Assembly: GCF_902859625.1 (NCBI RefSeq) | Contig: NZ_CADIJX010000005.1 | Location: 434,001 to 498,000, forward strand | Reading direction: 5' to 3' | DNA from: Achromobacter pestifer | Lineage (GTDB): Bacteria > Pseudomonadota > Gammaproteobacteria > Burkholderiales > Burkholderiaceae_B | Length of the DNA: 64,000 bases | In this document: in pieces, positions 16,018 to 24,478 of the stretch | Numbering within the stretch: the stretch's first letter is position 1 | How the letters are laid out: every line of letters starts with the position of its first letter | Translations under genes and position numbers: made by a program | Notes under the pieces: model-generated | The model's database searches: none | Seen by the model: only the letters and a program-made list of their open reading frames with translations | What the model was told of the DNA's origin: nothing

Positions 16018-16272
16018 ATGTTCGCCATCAATTGGGCGAAAAAGGCGGTCAAGCAATGGCTAAAGATTCCCGCCATACACCGAACCCGGATAGCCGCCGA
16101 AATCACGAAATTAGCGTTCTTTCCCGCACTATCGGACATCAAAGCACTGGCAAATCACCAGTACGGGTATCGGCTCAGAGTCGGCAACTACCGGGTTCTA
16201 TTCGACGTCCAGACGGAAATTCGGATCATAGACATTCAAGAAGTGAAGAAACGCGATGACAACACGTACTGA
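16018..16272 (+). CDS. RelE/HigB-like toxin of a type II toxin-antitoxin pair
   Basis: 84 residues from ATG 16018; another ATG at 16000 would add six residues and almost touch the operator, so the start is uncertain. The sequence has the RelE/ParE fold pattern: two N-terminal helices (FAINWAKKAVKQWLKIP), then strands YGYRLRVGNYRVLFDV and IRIIDIQEVKKRDDNTY, with basic residues where RelE toxins cleave mRNA on the ribosome. It overlaps the next gene by 17 bases, so the pair is co-translated. Toxin-first order is the HigBA arrangement. Confidence 0.87.
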   Translation: MFAINWAKKAVKQWLKIPAIHRTRIAAEITKLAFFPALSDIKALANHQYGYRLRVGNYRVLFDVQTEIRIIDIQEVKKRDDNTY

Positions 16273-16651
16273 ATCAAGGACGCGAATCGGCCGCGACCTT
16301 CATCCCACGATCCTTGAAGCCGATGGAAAACCGGCCTTTGTCGTTCTACCTTATTCTGAATATCTTGCGCTGACGGGCAATCGACCGACCTTGAGCCATC
16401 GGCCGCCCCGCGTTCCCACGGATGGCACCATTCCACACGAAGTGGTGTCGCTGATGGCAAATAATGGCTGGGGCATCGTGCGTGCATGGCGAGAATATCT
16501 GGGCGTCACCCAAGTTCAGATGGCATCACGCCTGGGCATACGGCAACCCAGCTACGCCGCCATGGAAGCGCCTGCCGCCAAAATAAAGAAGATCACGCGC
16601 GAACGCATTGCCAACGCACTGGGTGTGCAGTTTGATCAGATTGACGTGTAA
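16256..16651 (+). CDS. Xre-family antitoxin with a Phd-like N-terminal segment
   Basis: 131 residues. The N-terminal 45 residues (HPTILEADGKPAFVVLPYSEYLAL) resemble the DNA-binding part of Phd/YefM antitoxins. The C-terminal part (about 70-131, VRAWREYLGVTQVQMASRLGIRQPSYAAME) is a lambda-repressor-type helix-turn-helix as in HigA. It should neutralise the overlapping RelE-like toxin and repress the operon from the palindrome at 15971-15997. Having both elements in one short protein is unusual; the Phd resemblance is by eye only. Confidence 0.83.
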   Translation: MTTRTESRTRIGRDLHPTILEADGKPAFVVLPYSEYLALTGNRPTLSHRPPRVPTDGTIPHEVVSLMANNGWGIVRAWREYLGVTQVQMASRLGIRQPSYAAMEAPAAKIKKITRERIANALGVQFDQIDV

Positions 16652-16696
16652 GGCCAACTACAATCGCGTCCGATCCATTTCGGCTTCCAATACCCG

Positions 16697-17101
16697 ATGA
16701 CCACCACCCCTCTATCCGCCCACCCCATCGCCATCGACCCCGATCTGGTCGGCGAGTATCCCGCCTTGACCAAGTCCGGCGGCGGCTATTTCTACGATGA
16801 CGTGCTTGAGTATCGGGTGTGGGTACACCCGCATGCGGGCGGTGAAGACTTGCACGATGGCGACGATTACTACTACGCCTTCGCCACGTTTGAAGAAGCC
16901 ACTGAATGCTCGGACGACACACCGGGCGCGGAGCGGCCCTTGGTGCTGGTCCGCCAACACGAGTCCATCAACGAACCCACACCCGGCGTCTTCGAGCACT
17001 ACGCTACCGAGCGGATCACCGAATGGCGCGTGGAGTGGCTGGCGGATAGCAAGCGCACCCCTGCGTCCATCCCGGATTTCCTGAAAAGCCGCGCGCACTA
17101 G
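16697..17101 (+). CDS. Conserved hypothetical protein
   Basis: 134 residues, acidic and aromatic-rich (GGGYFYDDVLEYRVWVHPHAGGEDLHDGDDYYYAFATFEEA). I recall similar proteins in many proteobacteria, sometimes labelled as GCN5-related acetyltransferases, but no acetyl-CoA-binding motif is visible here, so that label is not supported. No signal peptide. It stands 45 bases after the antitoxin and converges with phbB. Confidence 0.7.
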   Translation: MTTTPLSAHPIAIDPDLVGEYPALTKSGGGYFYDDVLEYRVWVHPHAGGEDLHDGDDYYYAFATFEEATECSDDTPGAERPLVLVRQHESINEPTPGVFEHYATERITEWRVEWLADSKRTPASIPDFLKSRAH

Positions 17102-17113
17102 GCGCGACGGCCA

Positions 17114-17854
17114 TCAGCTCATGTACACGCCGCCATTGATGGCGTAGTTGGCGCCCGTCACGAACGCGGCTTCGTCGGACGCCAGCCAGGCGCACAGGCC
17201 GGCCAGATCCTGCGCCGTGCCCAGCCTTCCGACGGGCACGCTTTCGATGATGCGGTCCAACAGCGCGGGCGGGAAGGCCTTGACGGTATCGTCGGCAATG
17301 AAGCCCGGCGACACCAGGTTCACCGTCACGCCACGCGCCGCCACTTCCTGCGCCAGCGACCGCGTGAAGCCGATCACCGCGCCTTTGGCGGTCGCGTAGT
17401 TGATCTGACCGATCTGGCCTTTTTCAGCCGCCACCGACCCGATATTGATGATCCGCCCCCAGCCGCGGTCGGCCATGCTGTCGACCACCTGCTTGGTGCT
17501 GTTGAACAGCGTGTCCAGATTGCTGCGCAGCACGGCCGACCAATCCGCGTACGCCATCTGGCGAAACCGCATGTCCAGCATCGACCCGGCGTTGTTGACC
17601 AGCACGTCGATTTCGCCGACTTCGCGGCGGACCTTGGCAAACGCCGCCTCGGTCGAGGCCCAATCGGTGGCATCGCCTTCCGACGCAATGAAGTCGTAGC
17701 CCAGGGATTTCTGTTCCTTCAACCAGCTATCGCGGCGCGACGAGCGCGGGCCGCAACCGGCCACCACGCGGTGTCCCGCCGCGTGCAGCGCCTGGCAAAT
17801 CGCGGTGCCCGTGTGGCCCATTCCGCTGGTGACGTAAGCAATACGCAAAGCCAT
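17114..17854 (-). CDS. phbB: Acetoacetyl-CoA reductase-like short-chain dehydrogenase
   Basis: 246 residues, ATG 17854. Rossmann start VTSGMGHTGTAIC (a variant of the usual TGGMGGIG), NNAG motif, active-site serine in NIGSVAAEKGQIGQ and catalytic YATAK. The ending (GLCAWLASDEAAFVTGANYAINGG) is typical of PhbB/FabG. The GQIGQxNYxxAK stretch is the one found in acetoacetyl-CoA reductases, which reduce acetoacetyl-CoA to (R)-3-hydroxybutyryl-CoA with NADPH for polyhydroxybutyrate. No phbA or phbC lies nearby, so it may be an accessory copy. The citrate transporter is 37 bases upstream and may be co-transcribed. Confidence 0.85.
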   Translation of the reverse strand: MALRIAYVTSGMGHTGTAICQALHAAGHRVVAGCGPRSSRRDSWLKEQKSLGYDFIASEGDATDWASTEAAFAKVRREVGEIDVLVNNAGSMLDMRFRQMAYADWSAVLRSNLDTLFNSTKQVVDSMADRGWGRIINIGSVAAEKGQIGQINYATAKGAVIGFTRSLAQEVAARGVTVNLVSPGFIADDTVKAFPPALLDRIIESVPVGRLGTAQDLAGLCAWLASDEAAFVTGANYAINGGVYMS

Positions 17855-17891
17855 GAACGTTCCTTTATCTAAGTGCGGCACGCGCCGCGGG

Positions 17892-19232
17892 TCAACCCAC
17901 CGCCCCCATCAAGGGGAACAGGCCAAACGCCAGGGCAGCCACCAGCATCACCATGCAGACCATCGTGGCCCACTTGAGCGAGTAGCGTTGATGATCGCCA
18001 AATTCCACGCCGGCCAGGCCCACCAGCAGATACGTGGACGGCACCAGGGGGCTGAGCAAATGCACCGGCTGGCCGATGAGGGATGCGCGCGCCATTTCCA
18101 CCGGCGAAATCCCATAGCCCTGCGCGGCTTCGCTCAGGATCGGCAACACACCGAAGTAGAAGGCGTCGTTCGACATGAAGAATGTGAACGGCAGGCTGAC
18201 CAGCGCGGTGATGCCGGCCAGGTACGGACCCATCGCATCCGGAATCACGGCCAGCAGGCTGCGTGACATGGCTTCCACCATGCCCGTGCCAGACAGGATG
18301 CCCGTGAAGATGCCAGCGGCGAAAATCAGCGATACCACCGACAACACGTTGCCCGCGTGCTGCGAAACGCGGCGGCGCTGCTCGGCCAGGTTCGGGTAGT
18401 TGATGATCAGCGCGATGGCGAAGGCGATCATGAACAGCACCGGCAAGGGCAAGATGCCCATCACCAGGCTGACCATCAGCGCCAGCGTCAGGCCTGCGTT
18501 GACCCACAGCAGTTTGGGGCGGCGCAAGTCATGGTCGACCTCGATCTCGGGCAGGTTCTTGGGGCCGTCTTCGTCGTAGCCGGCATGCAGCGACGCACCG
18601 TTCGGCAGCGACAGCACGCCCAGGCGGCGGCGCTCGCTCAAGCCCAGGAAGAACGCCAGGACCAGGATCGAGACGATCGCCACGCCCATCACCGGCACCA
18701 GCGGCACAAAGATGTCGCCCGCGTCCACGTGCAAGGCGCTGGCGGCGCGCGCCGTCGGGCCGCCCCAGGGCGTCAGGTTCATGACACCGCTGGCCAGCAT
18801 CGCCAGGCAGGTCATGGACAGCGCATTCATTTTCAGGCGACGGTACAGCGGCAACATCGACGCCACCACGATCATGTAGGTCGTGGAGCCATCGCCGTCC
18901 AGCGAAATCACCAGGGCCAGCACGGTCGTGCCGACCACGATTTTCAGCGGATCGCCCTTCACCGCGCGCAGGATGCGGCCCACGATGGGGTCGAACAGGC
19001 CGGCGTCGATCATCACCCCGAAATACAGGATGGCAAACATCAGCATCACGCCCGTCGGCGCGATCTTGCGGATGCCGTCCAGCATCATCTTGTCGATGCC
19101 GGCGCCAAAACCGCCCAGCAGCGCAAAAATAATGGGGACAAGGATGAGGGCGACCAACGGCGACAGGCGCTTGGTCATGATCAACGTCATGAACGTGATC
19201 ACCATGCCGAAGCCAAGCAGGGTCAGAAGCAT
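17892..19232 (-). CDS. CitMHS-family citrate (metal-citrate)/proton symporter
   Basis: 446 residues with about 12 hydrophobic segments. Characteristic stretches include PLVALILVPIIFALLGGFG, SLDGDGSTTYMIVVASMLPLY, and SGVMNLTPWGGPTARAAS, which is the CitMHS signature region. Members take up citrate complexed with Mg or Ca. Divergent from the tctDE-like genes across 156 bases, which suggests that the two-component system controls it. ATG 19232 follows a GGAG site. Confidence 0.92.
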   Translation of the reverse strand: MLLTLLGFGMVITFMTLIMTKRLSPLVALILVPIIFALLGGFGAGIDKMMLDGIRKIAPTGVMLMFAILYFGVMIDAGLFDPIVGRILRAVKGDPLKIVVGTTVLALVISLDGDGSTTYMIVVASMLPLYRRLKMNALSMTCLAMLASGVMNLTPWGGPTARAASALHVDAGDIFVPLVPVMGVAIVSILVLAFFLGLSERRRLGVLSLPNGASLHAGYDEDGPKNLPEIEVDHDLRRPKLLWVNAGLTLALMVSLVMGILPLPVLFMIAFAIALIINYPNLAEQRRRVSQHAGNVLSVVSLIFAAGIFTGILSGTGMVEAMSRSLLAVIPDAMGPYLAGITALVSLPFTFFMSNDAFYFGVLPILSEAAQGYGISPVEMARASLIGQPVHLLSPLVPSTYLLVGLAGVEFGDHQRYSLKWATMVCMVMLVAALAFGLFPLMGAVG

Positions 19233-19388
19233 GAGGGGTATCTCCGACTAGTCATTGTTATGTGTGGCACTGCCTCCGGCGGGGGAAGCAGGTGCGCAAG
19301 ACTAGGAAGAAAAGCTGTCTGGAACCTGTCGTTTTTTGGAAAACCGGCCTGCGCGGCGCGCCCGGCGCCGGGGCACTACAATCGCCCG

Positions 19389-20093
19389 ATGCGCATCCTG
19401 GTAATCGAAGACGACGAGGATCTGGCCGACGCCATCGTCCGCCGGCTGCGCCGACTCGGCCATGCCGTGGACCTTCAGAACGACGGCCTCAGCGCCGACG
19501 GCGTCCTGCAATACGAGACCTTTGACCTTGTCATCCTGGACATCGGACTGCCCCGCATGTCCGGCTTCGACATCCTGCACCGCCTGCGCGACCGCGGCAG
19601 CAAGACGCCGGTGCTGGCCCTGACCGCCCGCATCGACATCGAAGACCGCGTGCATGCCCTGGACACCGGCGCCGACGACTATCTGGCCAAGCCGTTCGAT
19701 TTCCGCGAACTGGAAGCCCGCTGCCGCGCCCTGCTACGGCGGCCCATCGCACAGGCCACGGGCGTGCAGCGCTTTGGCGACCTGACCATCGACAGCGCCG
19801 CCCGCCAGGTGACCTTGGCCGGACAGCGCATCGACCTGCCCAAGCGGGAATACAGCCTGCTGGAGATCCTGCTGGCAGGCATGAACCGCGCCGTCAGCAA
19901 ATCCGAAATCGCCAACAAGCTGTTCGCCTTCGACGACGATGCCGCCCCCAACGCCATCGAGGTCTACATCGCCCGGCTGCGCCGCAAACTGGAAGGGTCG
20001 CCGCTGCGCATCGAAACGCAGCGCGGCACCGGCTACCTGCTGACGTCCACTGAAGACGCGGACAACGCCACGTCCGGTGCGCCCCGGGCCTGA
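19389..20093 (+). CDS. tctD: OmpR-family response regulator, TctD-like
   Basis: 234 residues starting MRILVIEDDEDLADAI. The receiver domain has the acidic pair near residues 8-9, the phospho-acceptor aspartate in VILDIGLPRMSG (residue 51) and the conserved lysine in DYLAKPFDF. The C-terminal winged helix includes LPKREYSLLEILL and NAIEVYIARLRRKL. The order RR-HK next to a citrate transporter fits TctD, which controls tricarboxylate uptake. The frame is open far upstream but only because it runs antisense to the transporter gene. Confidence 0.9.
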   Translation: MRILVIEDDEDLADAIVRRLRRLGHAVDLQNDGLSADGVLQYETFDLVILDIGLPRMSGFDILHRLRDRGSKTPVLALTARIDIEDRVHALDTGADDYLAKPFDFRELEARCRALLRRPIAQATGVQRFGDLTIDSAARQVTLAGQRIDLPKREYSLLEILLAGMNRAVSKSEIANKLFAFDDDAAPNAIEVYIARLRRKLEGSPLRIETQRGTGYLLTSTEDADNATSGAPRA

Positions 20094-20097
20094 CGCC

Positions 20098-21519
20098 GTG
20101 CCGCACGGCCGCATCTCCGTCCGTCGCCGCCTGCTGGCCATGCTGCTGGCGCTATTCGCCGTTGGCATCGGCGCGATGTACCTGCTGGTGCGCGGCTATG
20201 CGCATCAAACCGCCGACACCACCTATGACCAGCTGCTGCGCGCGTCTGTCCTGTCCATGGCCGACAGCCTGCAATTCGTCCAGGGTGAATGGCAAATGGA
20301 CATGCCCTATGCCGCCCTGGCGCTGCTGGAACAGGCGCCGCGCGACCGCGTGTTCTACCGGGTTGCCGCCGCCAACGGGGCGTTGATCTCCGGCTATGCC
20401 GACCTGCCGTCGCCCCCGGGGCTGCGGCAGGCCGGCGACGCTGCGCAGGCCAGCGATTCACCGCAGCTGTATGCCACGTCCTACCAAGGCGCACCCGTGC
20501 GCGTCGCCTGGATGGAGCGCAAGATCGCCGGCCCCCGCAGTGCGGAGTCCGCCGTCATCCAAGTGGCGCAAACCCGCGAAGCCCGCAATGCGCTGGCAGA
20601 AAGCATTCTCTGGCAAGGCACACTGGCCCTGATCGGTTTCACCGCCGCCGCGCTGGCCTTGGCGTACTGGGGCCTGCAACGGTCCTTGTTCCCCATCCAG
20701 CGCATCGAACGCGAACTGTCCGCGCGCAATGCCTCGGACCTGCACCCCATCACCGCGCCCGTCCCCGAAGAACTGAACACCCTGGTGCATTCGCTGGACG
20801 GTTTCATGGCCCGGCTGTCAGAAAACCTGGACACCCTGCGTCTGTTCATCGCCGAGGCCGCGCACCAATTGCGCACGCCGCTGGCCGCCCTGCATGCGCA
20901 GATGGAAGTGGCGCTGGATGAAGAGAATCCCGCCGAGCAGCGCCGCAGCCTGCTGGCCGTGCTGCGCAACGCCGAAAAGCTGTCGCGCCTGGTCAACCAA
21001 CTGCTCAGCGACGCCAGCGTCATCCATCGCAGCAACGTCAGGCAATTCCAGCCTGTCGACTTGGCGGAACTGCTGCGTCAAGCCGTATACGACACGGTTC
21101 CCCAGGCCGATCCACAACCCGATGTGCGGCTACGGCTGCCCGACCACGCCGCGAACCATGCCCCCACGGTGATGGGCGATAGCCTGATGCTGCGTGAAGC
21201 CTTCAAGAACCTGATCGACAATGCGCTGCGCCATGGCGCCAACGAAGACGGCCACATCGACATACGGCTCGAGGCCGATGACGGCAACTGGCGCATTACC
21301 GTATCCGACCACGGGCCTGGCATTCCGCCTGCGCTGGCCAACGCGGCTTTCGAGCGCTTCGTGCGCGGCCCCAACCCGCGCGCGCCTGGCGCCGGCCTGG
21401 GGCTGTCCATCATCAAGCGCGTCGTCGACATCCACCAAGGCAAACTCAATCTGAGCAACCGCGTGGGCGGTGGCCTGGATGCGGTTGTCACCTTGCCCGC
21501 CTCGTCCCATGATGCATAG
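20098..21519 (+). CDS. tctE: Sensor histidine kinase, TctE-like
   Basis: 473 residues from GTG 20098, four bases past tctD; an earlier GTG at 20077 in frame is possible. Layout: N-terminal membrane helix (LLAMLLALFAVGIGAMYLLV), periplasmic sensor domain about residues 40-165, second membrane helix (LIGFTAAALALAYWGL), HAMP-like linker, H-box (FIAEAAHQLRTPLAALH), N-box NLIDNALRHG, G1 DHGPGIP and G2 GAGLGLSI. It should phosphorylate the TctD-like regulator on sensing citrate or a related tricarboxylate. Its 3' end overlaps the binding-protein gene by 11 bases. Confidence 0.92.
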   Translation: MPHGRISVRRRLLAMLLALFAVGIGAMYLLVRGYAHQTADTTYDQLLRASVLSMADSLQFVQGEWQMDMPYAALALLEQAPRDRVFYRVAAANGALISGYADLPSPPGLRQAGDAAQASDSPQLYATSYQGAPVRVAWMERKIAGPRSAESAVIQVAQTREARNALAESILWQGTLALIGFTAAALALAYWGLQRSLFPIQRIERELSARNASDLHPITAPVPEELNTLVHSLDGFMARLSENLDTLRLFIAEAAHQLRTPLAALHAQMEVALDEENPAEQRRSLLAVLRNAEKLSRLVNQLLSDASVIHRSNVRQFQPVDLAELLRQAVYDTVPQADPQPDVRLRLPDHAANHAPTVMGDSLMLREAFKNLIDNALRHGANEDGHIDIRLEADDGNWRITVSDHGPGIPPALANAAFERFVRGPNPRAPGAGLGLSIIKRVVDIHQGKLNLSNRVGGGLDAVVTLPASSHDA

Positions 21520-22576
21520 CGCCCTGTCCCTGCTCCGCGCACTCGGCACAATGGCTGCCCTGCTGCTGGCCGCGCCAGCACTCACCGCCGAGGCCAGCGG
21601 CAGCGGTCTGACACTGGGTCCGACAGACAGCAAGAACGTGCTGGTCCTGCATGCCTCCAACAGCGTGCAGGTCTTTCGCGGCGTGCTGGAAGACTTCAGC
21701 ATGCTGAACCCGGGCGTGCGGCTGGAATACACCGAACTGTCCACCCAGCAGCTTTACCGCGACACGGTGGAACGCGCCAGGCAGTCCGGCGCCCGCAGCG
21801 GCCCCGATCTGGTCATCAGCAGCGCCATGGACTTGCAGACCAAGCTTGTCAACGACGGCTACGCGCAGGTTCATGTGTCGCCCGAGACTCGTTCGTTGCC
21901 GGCCTGGGCCAACTGGCGTGATGAAGTCTTCAGCATCGGCACCGACCCCATCGTCATGGTCTACAACACGGGCAAACTCGCCGCCGCGCGCGTGCCCCAT
22001 ACCCGCCGCGAACTGCTGTCGCTGCTGCAAGCTCCCGACCGGCCTTTGGCGGACAGCATTTCAACTTACGACGTGCAGGGCAGCGGCATCGGCTATCTCG
22101 CCGCCACGCAGGACACCCGGCTGGACAGCATGGCCGGCGCGTTGCTGGCCGCCTTTGGCCGCAACGGTGTGACCATCCATGAATCCACCGAAGACGCGCT
22201 GGACAAGCTGGAGCGCGGCGACATCACGCTGGCCTACAACCTGCTGGAGTCCTACACCCGGCACCGCATCGACCAGGGAGCCCCGCTGGCCATCATCTAC
22301 CCGCAGGACTACACGCTGATGCTGTCGCGCTCGGCGATCATCCCCAAGCAGGCGCCGCGCGGCGACCTGGGCGCCCTGCTGCTGGACTACCTGCTGTCGC
22401 CCCGGGGCCAGGAGATGCTGGCCAAACAGTCCGGCATGCGCCCCGTCAACGCCTCGGTCATCCCGGCGGCGGGCGTGCGGCCCATGGCGCTGGGCGTGGG
22501 GCTGCTGGTGTATCTGGACCCGCTGAAGAAACGCCACTTCCTGGACGTATGGCGGGCAGCGATACAGGTCCCCTGA
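21509..22576 (+). CDS. Periplasmic substrate-binding protein co-translated with the TctE-like kinase
   Basis: 355 residues from ATG 21509. Signal peptide ending near LAAPALTAEA. The mature protein has the family-1 solute-binding pattern of iron/thiamine-type binding proteins (LVLHASNSVQVFRGVLEDF, DLVISSAMDLQTKLVNDGYA, TDPIVMVYNTGKLAA, DYLLSPRGQEMLAKQSGMRPV). No ABC permease or ATPase lies nearby. Because it overlaps the kinase gene, it may act as a periplasmic sensor partner rather than a transport component. That role is inference. Confidence 0.82.
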   Translation: MMHSALSLLRALGTMAALLLAAPALTAEASGSGLTLGPTDSKNVLVLHASNSVQVFRGVLEDFSMLNPGVRLEYTELSTQQLYRDTVERARQSGARSGPDLVISSAMDLQTKLVNDGYAQVHVSPETRSLPAWANWRDEVFSIGTDPIVMVYNTGKLAAARVPHTRRELLSLLQAPDRPLADSISTYDVQGSGIGYLAATQDTRLDSMAGALLAAFGRNGVTIHESTEDALDKLERGDITLAYNLLESYTRHRIDQGAPLAIIYPQDYTLMLSRSAIIPKQAPRGDLGALLLDYLLSPRGQEMLAKQSGMRPVNASVIPAAGVRPMALGVGLLVYLDPLKKRHFLDVWRAAIQVP

Positions 22577-22732
22577 CCGCAAGGCGGGCCGGGACTGATG
22601 AAAACATCCTGGTGCCGTCGCACCATCCCCCGCCAATACCGTGCCCAGGTTGCCGGCAATCCAAAGGATTTCCTCCCTGTCCGCCATTTCACGCGCATAA
22701 TTTCTTTCTGGATTCCGCGGTGGAGGCACATC

Positions 22733-23461
22733 ATGGCCGAGCATCAGATTGCCTTGCGGCGCCCGTTCGACGCGGCGCCCTCCCGGATCAATCCGCCGCC
22801 ATCCTGGCAGGGCATGCAGCGCACGGCCCTGGATCCGTCAGACGCCAGCGACGGCACCCGGCGCAGCAGGCGGGGGCTGCGGCAACAGGCCTTGACCATT
22901 GGCTGGCAATCGATCGATAGCGCCTTTTCGGAAGTCGGCGAAGCCGTGCTGCTGATCAGCAAGGATTCATTGATCGACAGAATGTCCGCACTGGCCACAC
23001 GCTACCTGGATGATGGCCATGGATGGACGGTGCGCGGCGGCCGGTTACGCCACGCCAACGCCAAGATGCAGCGATTGTTCGACGCCCATTGCGCCGCAGT
23101 CGCCAGCGATCGTCACACCCGATCACTGGCCACCACCGCCAGCTGGGGTGAAGTCTTCTGGGTCGATATCAGCCTTGCGCCCGCAATTTTGAACCAGACA
23201 GGCGGGCGGATGCTGCTGGTGCGCTTGCGCCGCAAGAGCGCCTTCGCCCTGCCCGACGTCGCCCGGCTGAAATCCGTCTTCGACATCACCCGCGCCGAAG
23301 CCGCCGTGTTGGCGGGCCTGGCGGCCGGCCATAACGTGGAAGAGGTGGCCACTCTACGCCAGGCCTCGGTGCTGACGGTGCGTAAACAAGTGGCGTCGTT
23401 GCTCAGCAAGATGGAATGCCACCGGCAGTCCGAACTGGTCCGGCTGGCCTCCTTGCTGTAG
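22733..23461 (+). CDS. LuxR-type helix-turn-helix transcriptional regulator
   Basis: 242 residues, ATG 22733 after a GGAGG ribosome site. The C terminus (about 180-242) is a LuxR-like helix-turn-helix: FDITRAEAAVLAGLAAGHNVEEVA then VLTVRKQVASLLSKMECHRQSELVRL. The N-terminal region shows no autoinducer or receiver domain; residues 75-170 may be a degenerate PAS-like sensor (MQRLFDAHCAAVASD, EVFWVDISLAPAILN). This architecture is common among uncharacterised LuxR regulators. Targets are unknown; the adjacent DUF4148 gene is one candidate. Confidence 0.8.
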   Translation: MAEHQIALRRPFDAAPSRINPPPSWQGMQRTALDPSDASDGTRRSRRGLRQQALTIGWQSIDSAFSEVGEAVLLISKDSLIDRMSALATRYLDDGHGWTVRGGRLRHANAKMQRLFDAHCAAVASDRHTRSLATTASWGEVFWVDISLAPAILNQTGGRMLLVRLRRKSAFALPDVARLKSVFDITRAEAAVLAGLAAGHNVEEVATLRQASVLTVRKQVASLLSKMECHRQSELVRLASLL

Positions 23462-23664
23462 GCCGATCGTTCTTGCGCGGCCAATCCGGCGTACTCAATA
23501 TTGAGTATGCGGCGCCCACCCATGCGGCCCTACGATGAGTCCGAAGCCAAGGGAGGAGGGACCCTCCGGTCACGCGGCTGTCCTTGCCAAAGCCTGCACT
23601 CTCGCATGCCCACAACGACACCGGGCCCAACGCCGCGGGCACCATCGTCATCAAGGAGCCACTC

Positions 23665-23985
23665 ATGAAGACTGTCTTGTCGTTCCGCGCCCTTATCCCC
23701 GTCGCGCTAGCGGCCTGCGCCCTGCTGTCCGGCCCTGCCGGCGCGCAGCAGGCCGTCGCCCCCACTACCGCCACGCCGGAACCCAATGTCGCGCTTAGCC
23801 GCGACGATGTCATGCGAGATTTGGCCGCCTGGAAAAATTCCGGTGTGGAAAGAAGCTGGAACAGCGACAACACGCCGGACATCAACAGCCCGGAATATGT
23901 CGCCAACTATCGCAAGTATGTGGATACGGTCAGGCCAAGCAACGCACCGATGCAAACGCAATCGCAGAATCCGGGCAAGTGGTAG
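23665..23985 (+). CDS. DUF4148 family secreted protein
   Basis: 106 residues, ATG 23665 after AAGGAG. Signal peptide of about 27 residues (VALAACALLSGPAGA then QQAVAP). The mature part has LSRDDVMRDLAAWKNSGVE and SPEYVANYRKYVDTV, the pattern of the DUF4148 family that is widespread as small periplasmic proteins in Burkholderiales. Function unknown. Confidence 0.82.
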   Translation: MKTVLSFRALIPVALAACALLSGPAGAQQAVAPTTATPEPNVALSRDDVMRDLAAWKNSGVERSWNSDNTPDINSPEYVANYRKYVDTVRPSNAPMQTQSQNPGKW

Positions 23986-24009
23986 CCGGCCTGCCCGCTG
24001 TTGCGAACC

Positions 24010-24423
24010 TCATGCCCCTGGGCGCCGGCAGGCCGATGGCAGGCCGGTGAAAGGGGCGGCATGGGGAGCCGGCAAGGGACGTGACACCACCCAGGTTGCG
24101 CACGCCAACATGCCCAGGCCCGTGCCCAGGCCCAGCCACCACGAAGGGTGCGCGCCCCACGCGAAGCCGCCGTAGCCCAGTGCCATGCCCGCAACAGCGC
24201 ACAGTTTGCCCTTGCGGCTGATCGCGCCTTGCTCGCGCCATTGCCGCAGCGTGGCGCCGAAACGCGGATGATTCAGCAGCCAGGATTCCAGTCGCGGCGA
24301 ACTCCGCGCAAAGCACCCTGCTGCCAGAATCAGGAAGATGGTGGTCGGCATGACAGGCAGTAAAGCGCCGATCACGCCCAGCGCCACCATCAGGCACCCC
24401 AGCGCAAGCCAGGCTAGACGCAT
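24010..24423 (-). CDS. DUF454 (YbaN-like) inner-membrane protein
   Basis: 137 residues. ATG 24423 is preferred (GGGGA ribosome site and YbaN-like start MRLAWLALGCLMVALGVIGALLPVMPTT); an ATG at 24492 would overlap the heme oxygenase gene. FARSSPRLESWLLNHPRFG is the DUF454 signature. Two or three membrane helices are visible. DUF454 genes commonly sit beside heme-uptake genes; the role is unknown. Last gene of the receptor-heme oxygenase operon. Confidence 0.85.
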   Translation of the reverse strand: MRLAWLALGCLMVALGVIGALLPVMPTTIFLILAAGCFARSSPRLESWLLNHPRFGATLRQWREQGAISRKGKLCAVAGMALGYGGFAWGAHPSWWLGLGTGLGMLACATWVVSRPLPAPHAAPFTGLPSACRRPGA

Positions 24424-24478
24424 CGGATCGTCCCCGCCGCAGCGGAAAAACTCACGGCGAAAGACACCGGGATCCCTT

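Noticed and set aside
18357..19388. Upstream extension of the tctD frame, adding over 340 codons
   Set aside because: The extension is antisense to the CitMHS gene and has shadow-type composition. The response regulator begins precisely at MRILVIEDDE (19389).
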